DNA of 28,757 nucleotides from assembly GCA_900542165.1 (NCBI GenBank), contig UQMM01000026.1, positions 1-28,757 on the forward strand, given 5' to 3'. The DNA is from an uncultured Collinsella sp. GTDB lineage: Bacteria > Actinomycetota > Coriobacteriia > Coriobacteriales > Coriobacteriaceae. Of the stretch, positions 1-6,836 are shown in pieces (the stretch's first letter is position 1; every line of letters begins with the position of its first letter). The notes beneath the pieces were generated by a model. It was not told the origin of the DNA. It did no database searches and saw nothing but the letters and a program-made list of their open reading frames with translations. Made by a program: the position numbers and the translations under genes.

Positions 1-1782
1 GTCCAGGATGCTACGACTTCCGAGGCCGCTCCCGCCGATGTCGAGCCCGCCGACGTCCGTCCTGGTCGCAGCCATCGTACTGCTGCTAAGCGCACGTCCA
101 AGGCCAAGACTGCCAAGAAGGGTGCGTCCGAGGATTCCGCCGAGACGACCGCCGATGCATCGACTGATGCCGCCGAGCCCCAAGACGTCGAACAGTCTGC
201 GTCCGAGAAGCCCAAGCGCGGTCGTAAGAAGTCCGCTAAGGCCAAGGCGTCCGAGCAGCAGGCCGAGGCCGAGCTGCAGGGCGATTCCAAGGCCGAGGCC
301 AGCGATGATACTGCGGCTAACGCCGATGCCGCCGCAACCGATGGCGCCGCGCCCGCCGAGGCCGAAGACGGCGCTCGCCCCAACCGTCGCCAGCACAAGC
401 GCAACGACGAGCGCAACGAGCGCAAGGACGAGCGCAACAACGACCGCCGCAACCGCCAGCGCGATCGCAAGCAGCGCAACAAGGAGCGTAATGCCGCTCC
501 CACCGAGCCCACGCTTTCGCGCGAGGAGCTCGCGGCCATGAAGGTCGCCGAGCTGCGCGAGAAGGCCAAGGAGTTCGAGATTGAGACGACCGGCAAGAAG
601 AAAGCCGAGCTCGTCGAGGAGATCTACGTCACCGCCGCGAAGGCCGAGGGCTTCCGCGACATCAAGGGCATCCTGCAGATTCGTCCGGACAGCTCCGGTA
701 TCATCCATGCCCATGGCTACATGAAGTCCAACGACGACGCCTTCGTGCCCGCCTACCTCATCCGCTCCGCGCGTCTGCGCACGGGCGACGTCATCGAGGG
801 CTCGCTTCGTCCTTCGCGCGGCGGCGACAAGCGCGCCGGCCTCGCCAAAATCACGACCGTCAACGGTCTAGACCCCGAGCAGATTCGCAACCGCCCCAAG
901 TTCGGTGACCTCACCCCGGTCTATCCCAACGAGCCGCTGCGCATGGAGCATGGCAAGGACTCCATTACCGGTCGCGCCATCGACATCGTGTCGCCGATCG
1001 GCAAGGGTCAGCGTGGCTTGATCGTGTCCCCGCCCAAGGCCGGCAAGACCACAATCCTCAAGAAGATCTGCCAGTCTATCTCGATTAACAACCCCGAGGT
1101 GCACCTCATCTGCCTGCTCGTCGACGAGCGCCCCGAAGAGGTTACCGATATGCAGCGTTCCATCAAGGGCGAGGTTGTGGCGTCGACCTTCGATATGCCC
1201 GCCGACAACCACACTCGTGTGGCAGAGCTCGTCATCGAGCGCGCCAAGCGCATCGTGGAGCTGGGCGGCGATGTCGTGGTGGTGCTCGACTCCATCACGC
1301 GTCTTGCCCGCGCCTACAACTTGGCGGCGCCCGCCTCAGGCCGCATCCTTTCGGGCGGCGTCGATTCGGCGGCACTGTATCCGCCCAAGCGCTTCCTGGG
1401 CGCAGCCCGCAATATCGAGAACGGTGGCTCGCTCACCATCCTGGCCTCTGCCCTCATCGACACCGGCTCCAAGATGGACGAGGTCATCTTTGAGGAGTTC
1501 AAGGGCACCGGCAACATGGAGCTCAAGCTCGACCGCGACCTGGCCGACCGCCGCATCTTCCCGGCTATCGACCCCGTTGCCTCCGGTACGCGTAACGAGG
1601 ACCTGTTGGTTGACGAGCAGATGCGTCCGTTTGTCTTTGGCCTGCGTCGCATTCTTGCCGGCATGAACAACACCGAGCGCGCAGCTGCGTCGTTTATCAA
1701 GGGTCTTAAGGGCACCAACACCAACCAGGAGTTCCTGGTGCGTTCGGCCAAAAAGCACAGCGACTACGAGCAGACGTTCTAG
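1..1782 (+). CDS. rho: Transcription termination factor Rho, 5' end outside window
   Basis: Hexameric RNA-dependent ATPase/helicase that ends transcription in the cytoplasm. The frame is open from base 1, so the gene continues upstream; the ATG at 538 is internal. The first ~125 visible residues are Ala/Glu/Lys-rich and look disordered. Residues ~126-164 are a strongly basic Arg/Asn/Asp segment, like the extensions of other high-GC Gram-positive Rho proteins. Next come the Rho_N helical domain (SREELAAMKVAELREKAKEF), the cold-shock-like RNA-binding domain (GFRDIKGILQIRP, then GYMKSNDDAFV), and the ATPase core with Walker A SPPKAGKTT, the catalytic-Glu segment DERPEEVTDM, Walker B VVVVLDSITRLARAYN and the Q-loop region SGGVDSAALYPPKRFLGAARN. 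It ends naturally and is followed by a terminator hairpin. Identification is very secure; only the true start is missing. Confidence 0.97.
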   Translation, partial: VQDATTSEAAPADVEPADVRPGRSHRTAAKRTSKAKTAKKGASEDSAETTADASTDAAEPQDVEQSASEKPKRGRKKSAKAKASEQQAEAELQGDSKAEASDDTAANADAAATDGAAPAEAEDGARPNRRQHKRNDERNERKDERNNDRRNRQRDRKQRNKERNAAPTEPTLSREELAAMKVAELREKAKEFEIETTGKKKAELVEEIYVTAAKAEGFRDIKGILQIRPDSSGIIHAHGYMKSNDDAFVPAYLIRSARLRTGDVIEGSLRPSRGGDKRAGLAKITTVNGLDPEQIRNRPKFGDLTPVYPNEPLRMEHGKDSITGRAIDIVSPIGKGQRGLIVSPPKAGKTTILKKICQSISINNPEVHLICLLVDERPEEVTDMQRSIKGEVVASTFDMPADNHTRVAELVIERAKRIVELGGDVVVVLDSITRLARAYNLAAPASGRILSGGVDSAALYPPKRFLGAARNIENGGSLTILASALIDTGSKMDEVIFEEFKGTGNMELKLDRDLADRRIFPAIDPVASGTRNEDLLVDEQMRPFVFGLRRILAGMNNTERAAASFIKGLKGTNTNQEFLVRSAKKHSDYEQTF

Positions 1783-1819
1783 GTTGTCATCCACACGCAG
1801 CGATAGTCATCAATGCAAT

Positions 1820-1851
1820 AAAGGGTCGGGGCTTTGAGCCTCGGCCCTTTT
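1820..1851 (+). terminator. Intrinsic terminator after rho
   Basis: A 13-bp stem with two G-U pairs (AAAGGGTCGGGGC with GCCTCGGCCCTTT) closes a short loop and runs into a short T tract, 38 bases after the rho stop. Confidence 0.8.
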
Positions 1852-1930
1852 CTATATCGCCGCTCCGCGCTTATTTTTGACCATAAGACTGGCAAGCAGC
1901 AGGTTTCCCGTTTCAATCCGACATCGTCGC

Positions 1931-1959
1931 TTGCAATCGACAGGGCGGTTTCGCATAAT
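1931..1959 (+). promoter_or_regulatory. Predicted sigma-70/sigma-A promoter
   Basis: TTGCAA (1931-1936) and CATAAT (1954-1959) are separated by exactly 17 bp. The predicted transcript would carry a leader of about 130 bases to the ATG at 2096. Confidence 0.55.
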
Positions 1960-2095
1960 AGCTTTTAAGCTTCGCGACGGATAACGCAGATGAAACGAAC
2001 CATATACCGTTGCTTTGGGGCATAGCCCCGCTTCATCTTCTCTCGCGCAGCCAACTGAATGATGCGATTTGGGTGCTGGAAGATGGGGAGAGCTC

Positions 2096-3496
2096 ATGGC
2101 TTCTTCTGATGCAACACAACGAGCAGTCCTTGCCGGACTTTCGTGCGGGATCGGCCTTGCCGCTCCCGTGGTTATGTATGCCGCGACGCTGCCGTTTTCG
2201 TCTGTGAACGAGACGGTCGTGGCGGGTGCGGTTCCCTTCGCCGTGGGCGCGGTGGCGGGCGTGGGCATCTATGCCGCCTCGCTGGGTATCTCCGAGTATC
2301 GTGCGCAGCGTGAAGAGCGTCTGTTCCAGCCCGATGCCATGGGCGGTGCCGCCAATCTCAATCAGCATCAAAGCGAGTTCAAGACCGCCTCGATTACAGC
2401 TCAGCAGCAGGATGCGACTCCTTACGCTGCGGCTTCTGATTCTCAGGCTCAGGCGGAGCAGTCTACCTCGGCATTCCTTTCCGGCCTGACTGGTGCGTTC
2501 CAGCGCCGTCATGCCGATGATGGTGTCCCTACCATCGCTCGAGCCGCAGATGCTATGGACGAGGACGAGGCTTGGTCCATGATCGACAGTATGCTTGACG
2601 ACGATTCGCCGGTGAGCTGCGACCCTGCACACTCGCGCGACGTCTATCAAGTCGCCATCGACGAGCTCACCAACGGCGGGCAGACCGGCTCCTTCAATCG
2701 CGACGACATCGCCGCCGCGGCACGCGCCGTGTCTGGCTCCCAGGCCGCCCCTGCGGGCAGCACGGCGGCTTTCGTGGCACTCGTCGCCAACGCGGCAGCC
2801 AATAACGCCTACAGCGCTACCTCGGCGGACGCGAACGCTTCTGCCGACAATTCGTACGTTGATGAAGCCATGGCCGCGGACGAGGAGGCCGTTGCCGCCC
2901 GCCGTGCCGCCGAAAGCTCGCTGTGGGGCGCTCCTGCCCAGCAGCAGGCGGCTGAGGCTGCGCCGTACAATGTAAACCTCGCCAGCATGCCTATCATCTC
3001 CGGTGCCGCGGATATCGATTTCGATGACCTCGATGAGCCTGCAGCCATCACTGCATCGATTGATGCCCAAGATCGCATCGACACCGGCGACCTTCCGGAT
3101 GCCTCACTCGAGGTTGATGTCCCCATGGCTGATTACTCGGGCCACGAGGACATGTGGGCCGCCGCCACCGCGATTCTGGATGAGATTGACGAGCCTGCTC
3201 CTGTTGCAGCCCCCGCTCCCGTCGCTGCCCCTCAGCCTGCTGCCCCCGCCTATGTCGGCCGTCACAGCGCTGTGTTCCCCGAGGATACTGCCCGTATCTC
3301 GCGCGAGAGCATCGAGCGGGCCGAGGCTATTGCCGCCGGCATTATGGAAAACCGTCGTCACGAGCGCGTCAATCAGATCCTCGAGGAAGAGATCGAGCGC
3401 CTGCAGTCCTCTACCGCCAAGCGTACGGGCCGTGCCTACCTGAGCGTTATCGAGGGCGGTACCGCCAGCTTCGCGCCGCTCCGCGCGGAGGCATAA
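2096..3496 (+). CDS. Ala/Asp-rich membrane protein of unknown function
   Basis: No family recognised. The 466-aa product begins with two predicted membrane segments (about residues 9-32, GLSCGIGLAAPVVMYAA, and 38-62, VAGAVPFAVGAVAGVGIYAA). About 330 residues of low-complexity Ala/Asp/Glu-rich, probably disordered sequence follow, including a Pro/Ala linker (APVAAPAPVAAPQPAAPAYV). The last ~60 residues look like a charged helix with coiled-coil character (RRHERVNQILEEEIERLQSS). The ATG at 2096 is chosen because GGGGAG sits 5 bases upstream; an in-frame TTG at 2069 lacks a site. The gene lies 7 bases ahead of a VanZ-family gene, so the two are probably co-transcribed. A hairpin-like membrane anchor with a long acidic cytoplasmic tail is an inference. 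Confidence 0.75.
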   Translation: MASSDATQRAVLAGLSCGIGLAAPVVMYAATLPFSSVNETVVAGAVPFAVGAVAGVGIYAASLGISEYRAQREERLFQPDAMGGAANLNQHQSEFKTASITAQQQDATPYAAASDSQAQAEQSTSAFLSGLTGAFQRRHADDGVPTIARAADAMDEDEAWSMIDSMLDDDSPVSCDPAHSRDVYQVAIDELTNGGQTGSFNRDDIAAAARAVSGSQAAPAGSTAAFVALVANAAANNAYSATSADANASADNSYVDEAMAADEEAVAARRAAESSLWGAPAQQQAAEAAPYNVNLASMPIISGAADIDFDDLDEPAAITASIDAQDRIDTGDLPDASLEVDVPMADYSGHEDMWAAATAILDEIDEPAPVAAPAPVAAPQPAAPAYVGRHSAVFPEDTARISRESIERAEAIAAGIMENRRHERVNQILEEEIERLQSSTAKRTGRAYLSVIEGGTASFAPLRAEA

Positions 3497-3503
3497 CTTC
3501 TGC

Positions 3504-3953
3504 ATGGTTAAGATCAATCGAAAATGGGCGGTCGTGACCTGCCTGATGGCGCTCTTGATCTGGGGCAATTCGCTGGTTCCCGGCTCGGGGTCGGGCTCGC
3601 TGAGCCTAACGGTCATGGAAGCTATCCGCGGTTTCCTGCACGGCGTGGGACTTCCATATGAATGGGTGACCAACTTTGTTGTTCGCAAGTGCGCGCATTT
3701 TACCGAGTATATGGTGCTCGGCATCTTGGCAACGCACGCCTTTGATTTTGAGGGCCGGCGCACCTTTGACGTGCTGCTGCCCACGGCGGTGTTCCTGCTG
3801 GTGATTCCTTCGATCGACGAGACGATTCAGCTCTTTGTGCCGGGACGCGCCGGCATGATCACCGATGTGATGATCGACTGCTGTGGAGCGGTAACGGGCG
3901 TTGTGCTCCGATATCTACTACGATCGCTCATATGTGCCAAAAAGGCCGCCTAG
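3504..3953 (+). CDS. VanZ-family membrane protein
   Basis: A 149-aa polytopic membrane protein with the VanZ-like signature: RKCAHFTEYMVLG around residues 61-73, then DETIQLFVPGRAGMITDVMID near 105-125, with about four hydrophobic segments. VanZ itself gives low-level teicoplanin resistance, but most family members are of unknown function and nothing here shows a resistance role. GGAGG overlapping the end of the upstream gene lies 12 bases before the ATG, suggesting translational coupling. The final codons and the TAG stop are built into the left arm of the downstream terminator. Confidence 0.88.
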   Translation: MVKINRKWAVVTCLMALLIWGNSLVPGSGSGSLSLTVMEAIRGFLHGVGLPYEWVTNFVVRKCAHFTEYMVLGILATHAFDFEGRRTFDVLLPTAVFLLVIPSIDETIQLFVPGRAGMITDVMIDCCGAVTGVVLRYLLRSLICAKKAA

Positions 3954-3986
3954 GACGTATGCTTGGTGCTAGGCGGCCTTTTTTAT
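3939..3986 (+). terminator. Strong, probably bidirectional terminator
   Basis: A perfect 15-bp stem (AAAAAGGCCGCCTAG with CTAGGCGGCCTTTTT) is T-rich on both strands. It can serve the VanZ gene on the plus strand and the ROK kinase converging from the minus strand. Its left arm contains the VanZ stop codon. Confidence 0.85.
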
Positions 3987-4000
3987 TAGAGGGCTTATAT

Positions 4001-4053
4001 AGGGCGTGGTGGCGTCGTTCCGTAGGTTGGATTTGCCGGGCGCGCCACGCCCT
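4001..4053. repeat. GC-rich inverted repeat
   Basis: AGGGCGTGG and CCACGCCCT are perfect arms extended by imperfect GCG/CGC pairs around a loop of about 27 bases. It sits between the ROK kinase stop and the bidirectional terminator and has no T tract. It may add structure to the 3' end of the kinase transcript. Confidence 0.4.
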
Positions 4054-4066
4054 GTGGGTGCGTCTG

Positions 4067-4957
4067 TTACTGAAGCGCCTGCGCGCCCAGGGCCAGGCAG
4101 CCCATGATGCCCTGCTTGCCCTCAAGGCTGTTGTTGACAATATAGGTATCGATGTCGTTGACCTCGGGCGTGACGATATAACCGTTGAGCATCTCGGCGC
4201 ACTTCTTGCGCGCGAGCGGCACGATGGGGGTGTGGTCGGCCACGCCGCCACCGATGATGATCTTTTGCGGCGCGTAGCACAGCGTGTAGGTCATGAGCGC
4301 CTGTGCCAGATAGCCTGCGAGCAGGTCCATGGCCTCCGGGTCATCGGCCATGTCTCCGGCGCTCTTGACATCCCAGCGCTTTTTAACGCCGGGGCCGGCG
4401 ATGAGACCCTCGAGGCAATTGTCGTGGAAGGGGCAGGCGCTGTGCTCGCCAATGGTGTCGCGCGGGTCGCGCGTGACCAGGATGTGGCCGGCCTCGGGAT
4501 GCATCATGCCGTGTACGAGCTTACCGCCCGAGAGCACGCCGGCGCCCACGCCGGTGCCGATGGTCAGATACACAACGTCAGTGAGGCCCTGGGCGCAACC
4601 AAAGGTGACCTCGCCCAGGCAGGCGACGTTGACGTCGGTGTCGTAGCCGCAGGGGATATTGAGCTCGTTTTGGATAGTGCCCAGCAGGTCAAAGTAGCGC
4701 CATGCCGTTTTGGGCGTCTCCAGGATCTTGCCGTATTGGGGCGAGGCAGGGTTGACTGCGGTGGGGCCAAAGGCGCCGATGCCCAGCGCGGCGATGCCCT
4801 TGTCGGCAAACCATGCATTGACGGCCTCAACGGTCTCCTGCGGGGTCGTGGTCGCGATCTGCTCACGCTCCAGGACCGTACCGTCTGCATAGCCCGTGGC
4901 GCAGACCATCTTGGTGCCGCCGGCCTCGAGCGCTCCGATAAGCTGCTGTTCTGCCAT
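4067..4957 (-). CDS. ROK-family sugar kinase, probably fructokinase
   Basis: A 296-aa ATP-dependent cytosolic sugar kinase. The ATP-binding motif EAGGTKMVCA is at residues 11-20 and the catalytic Asp is expected in YDTDVNVACLGE (about 105-116). The second phosphate loop is LTIGTGVGAGVLSGGKLVHG, followed by the zinc site GH(158)...C(175)PFHDNC(181)LEGLIAGP. Length, the GAFGPTAVNP segment and the compact zinc motif fit the ScrK/YdhR-type fructokinase branch, which makes fructose 6-phosphate; other hexoses cannot be excluded. AGAGAGGA lies 5 bases before the ATG. It appears monocistronic, with a possible TATACT -10 box on the minus strand at 5001-4996 but no clear -35. No transporter or hydrolase lies beside it. 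Confidence 0.88.
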   Translation of the reverse strand: MAEQQLIGALEAGGTKMVCATGYADGTVLEREQIATTTPQETVEAVNAWFADKGIAALGIGAFGPTAVNPASPQYGKILETPKTAWRYFDLLGTIQNELNIPCGYDTDVNVACLGEVTFGCAQGLTDVVYLTIGTGVGAGVLSGGKLVHGMMHPEAGHILVTRDPRDTIGEHSACPFHDNCLEGLIAGPGVKKRWDVKSAGDMADDPEAMDLLAGYLAQALMTYTLCYAPQKIIIGGGVADHTPIVPLARKKCAEMLNGYIVTPEVNDIDTYIVNNSLEGKQGIMGCLALGAQALQ

Positions 4958-5030
4958 AGTATTCCTCTCTCTGGGACGAGTTGCTCCGTGACTAAAGTAT
5001 AGGGCTCTAAACCATTTAAGAAAGCGCTAT

Positions 5031-5075
5031 AAAAAGAAGCCTCGCAACGTGGCGGGCGGTGCGGGGCTTCTTTGG
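5031..5075 (-). terminator. Terminator of the aminotransferase gene
   Basis: Read on the minus strand, AAAGAAGCCCCGCA pairs with TGCGAGGCTTCTTT (one G-U pair) around a GC-rich loop and continues into a T tract. It lies 24 bases past the aminotransferase stop and ahead of the ROK kinase. Confidence 0.8.
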
Positions 5076-5098
5076 TTGCTTTAGTTGCCGGGCCGTCC

Positions 5099-6280
5099 TT
5101 ACCCGCGCGGCTTGATTTTATCACGTAGCGACTTGAGGTTCTCCAGTGCCGCGTTAAGCGTCTCGTCCCGCTTGGCAAAGTGGAAACGAATCAGATGGTT
5201 GACGGGCTCGCGGAAGAAGCTCGAGCCGGGCACGGCGCCCACGCCCACCTTGGATGCGAGGTCCTCGCAGAATTCGAGGTCGCTGTCATAGCCAAACTCA
5301 GAGATGTCCATCATGACGTAGTAGGCGCCCTGCGGCACGTTATGCTCAAGACCGATGCTATCGAGCCCCTGGCAGAACAGGTCGCGTTTGGCGGTGTAGA
5401 GGTCGAGGACCTCATCGTAATAGCTGTCGTCGAAGTTGAGGGCGGTGACAACGGCTTCCTGCAGGGGAGCGGCGGCACCCACGGTGAGAAAGTCGTGGAC
5501 CTTCTTGATGCGCTCGGTGATCTGGGCTGGGGCGATGGTGTAGCCCAGACGCCAGCCGGTGATGGAGTACGTCTTAGACAGCGAGCTGCAGCTGATGGTT
5601 CGCTCGAACATGCCGGGCAGCGTGGCCATGTAGACGTGCTCATGGGGCGCGTAGACGATGTGCTCGTAGACTTCGTCGGTGATGCAGTACGCGTCGTACT
5701 TTTTGCACAGGTCGGCGATAAAGGTGAGCTCTTCGCGCGTAAAGACCTTGCCGCAGGGGTTGGAAGGGTTGCACAGGACGATGGCCTTGGGGTCGTTGTC
5801 GCGGAAGGCAGCCTCGAGCGCCTCGCGGTCAAAGTCGAATGTGGGCGGGTTGAGCGGCACATAGATGGGCTCGGCACCCGAGAGAATGGTGTCAGCGCCG
5901 TAGTTCTCGTAGAACGGCGAGAAGATGACGACCTTGTCTCCGGGGTTCGTAACCGTCATCATGGCGGCCATCATGGCCTCGGTGGAGCCGCAGGTGACCA
6001 CGATATTCTGGTTGGGGTCGATCGGCATGCCCATAAAGTGCTCCTGTTTGGCGGCAAGCGCCTCACGCATGGCCTGGGAGCCCCAGGTAATGGAGTACTG
6101 GTGGTAGAGCGGCTTGGGGTCGGCGGCGATGGTGCTCAGGCTGTTGAGCAGCTGCGCCGGAGGATCGAAGTCGGGGAAGCCCTGCGAGAGATTGACGGCA
6201 TCGTACTTATTGGAGATGCGTGTCATGCGGCGGATGACCGAATCGGTAAATGTTGCCGTGCGGTTGGAGAGTTCTTTCAT
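5099..6280 (-). CDS. Class I/II pyridoxal-phosphate aminotransferase
   Basis: A 393-aa PLP enzyme of the aspartate aminotransferase fold (subgroup I). Visible motifs are the N-terminal substrate segment VNLSQGFPDFDPP (29-41), the PLP phosphate-binding turn CGSTEA (97-102), NPSNPCGK (171-178), DEVYEHIVY (202-210), the Schiff-base lysine K236 in SSLSKTYSITGWRLGY, and the carboxylate-binding arginine in HLIRFHFAK near the C-terminus. The NLSQGFPDFD start resembles methionine/glutamine (KAT/YbdL-like) transaminases as well as broad aspartate types, so the exact amino donor is unassigned. AAAGGA lies 5 bases before the ATG. It appears monocistronic. Confidence 0.92.
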   Translation of the reverse strand: MKELSNRTATFTDSVIRRMTRISNKYDAVNLSQGFPDFDPPAQLLNSLSTIAADPKPLYHQYSITWGSQAMREALAAKQEHFMGMPIDPNQNIVVTCGSTEAMMAAMMTVTNPGDKVVIFSPFYENYGADTILSGAEPIYVPLNPPTFDFDREALEAAFRDNDPKAIVLCNPSNPCGKVFTREELTFIADLCKKYDAYCITDEVYEHIVYAPHEHVYMATLPGMFERTISCSSLSKTYSITGWRLGYTIAPAQITERIKKVHDFLTVGAAAPLQEAVVTALNFDDSYYDEVLDLYTAKRDLFCQGLDSIGLEHNVPQGAYYVMMDISEFGYDSDLEFCEDLASKVGVGAVPGSSFFREPVNHLIRFHFAKRDETLNAALENLKSLRDKIKPRG

Positions 6281-6390
6281 GCCGGTCCTTTCGAGGATTT
6301 GCAGTGGGGCAAGTTTACTCCTATGGAACCGGTGGGAATTGCTCGAAACGCGCTCGAAAAACTCTTTTCAAAATTCTTGAAAATTGGGGC

Positions 6391-6419
6391 TTGCATCGCG
6401 TGGCGTTCCTTGCAATAAT
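6391..6419 (+). promoter_or_regulatory. Predicted promoter of the tRNA pair
   Basis: TTGCAT (6391-6396) and AATAAT (6414-6419) have a 17-bp spacer. The start point would fall about 20 bases before tRNA-His. Confidence 0.55.
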
Positions 6420-6445
6420 AGTCGAGCGCGAAGCGCACAGGACAC

Positions 6446-6523
6446 GGTGGGTGTAGCTCAGTTGGCTAGAGCGACGGGTTGTGGTCCCGTAGGTCGAGGG
6501 TTCGAGTCCCTTTACCCACCCCA
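6446..6523 (+). tRNA. tRNA-His (GTG)
   Basis: A complete cloverleaf. The acceptor stem is GTGGGTG with TACCCAC, the D stem GCTC/GAGC, and the anticodon stem ACGGG/CCCGT around loop TTGTGGT (anticodon GTG); the T arm is GAGGG-TTCGAGT-CCCTT. The extra G at position -1 (6446) faces discriminator C (6520), the hallmark of tRNA-His. The 3' CCA (6521-6523) is encoded. Confidence 0.96.
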
Positions 6524-6545
6524 GTTCTTGCTTCGTGTTGTTATC

Positions 6546-6618
6546 GGGTCGTTAGCTCAGTTGGTAGAGCAGGGGACTCTTAATCCCAAGGTCCAGGGTT
6601 CGACCCCCTGACGGCCCA
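6546..6618 (+). tRNA. tRNA-Lys (CTT)
   Basis: A complete cloverleaf: acceptor GGGTCGT with ACGGCCC, D stem GCTC/GAGC, anticodon loop CTCTTAA (anticodon CTT), and T arm CAGGG-TTCGACC-CCCTG. The outermost anticodon-stem pair (27-43) is a G-A mismatch. The 3' CCA is not encoded exactly (CCC follows the discriminator A), unlike the neighbouring tRNA-His. It lies 22 bases after tRNA-His in the same transcript. Confidence 0.95.
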
Positions 6619-6631
6619 CCCAAAGATCGTT

Positions 6632-6663
6632 AAAGCGACTGGCTCAGGCTGGTCGCTTTTTTG
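6632..6663 (+). terminator. Terminator of the tRNA operon
   Basis: AAAGCGACTGGC pairs with GCTGGTCGCTTT (two G-U pairs) and is followed by a T6 tract, directly after tRNA-Lys. Confidence 0.85.
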
Positions 6664-6715
6664 TTGACCACGCATGGGGTCGAACCCGAAAGGGCGCGGA
6701 GCTGAGTAATCTGCA

Positions 6716-6790
6716 CCGTGATTCCCTTAGGGAAACACGGCTAAAGCCCCGTAGGCGTGTTCTCCTTAGGGGAATCATGCTTACGGGGCT
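6716..6790. repeat. Two tandem hairpins with related cores
   Basis: Hairpin 1 (6716-6740) is CCGTG-A-TTCCC-TTA-GGGAA-A-CACGG. Hairpin 2 (6745-6790) has 15-base arms AGCCCCGTAGGCGTG and CATGCTTACGGGGCT with G-U pairs, then an inner stem TTCTCC-TTA-GGGGAA. Both share the TTCCC-TTA-GGGAA type core, so their arms can also pair with each other. They lie between the tRNA terminator and the stop of the minus-strand flavoprotein gene. No T tract follows, so they are not a classic terminator. Confidence 0.6.
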
Positions 6791-6836
6791 CGATGCATGT
6801 TGAGAAGTTGTGATCAAACTCAAAGTGAGAATCGAT

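Larger units (their letters stand above)
1783..2095 (+). other. Intergenic region between rho and the membrane protein gene
   Basis: 313 bp without a convincing gene. It holds the rho terminator (1820-1851), a sigma-A-type promoter (1931-1959), and a small GGGGC-ATA-GCCCC hairpin at 2017-2029 in the leader of the next gene. No RNA gene or riboswitch was recognised. Confidence 0.6.

Noticed and set aside
2033..3070. Long open frame on the minus strand opposite the membrane protein gene
   Set aside because: A shadow of high-GC codon bias: no ribosome-binding site, no recognisable domain, and the plus frame has a promoter, start site and plausible protein.
3504..3953. Glycopeptide-resistance gene
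   Set aside because: Only family membership (VanZ) supports this; no vanRSHAX genes are nearby.
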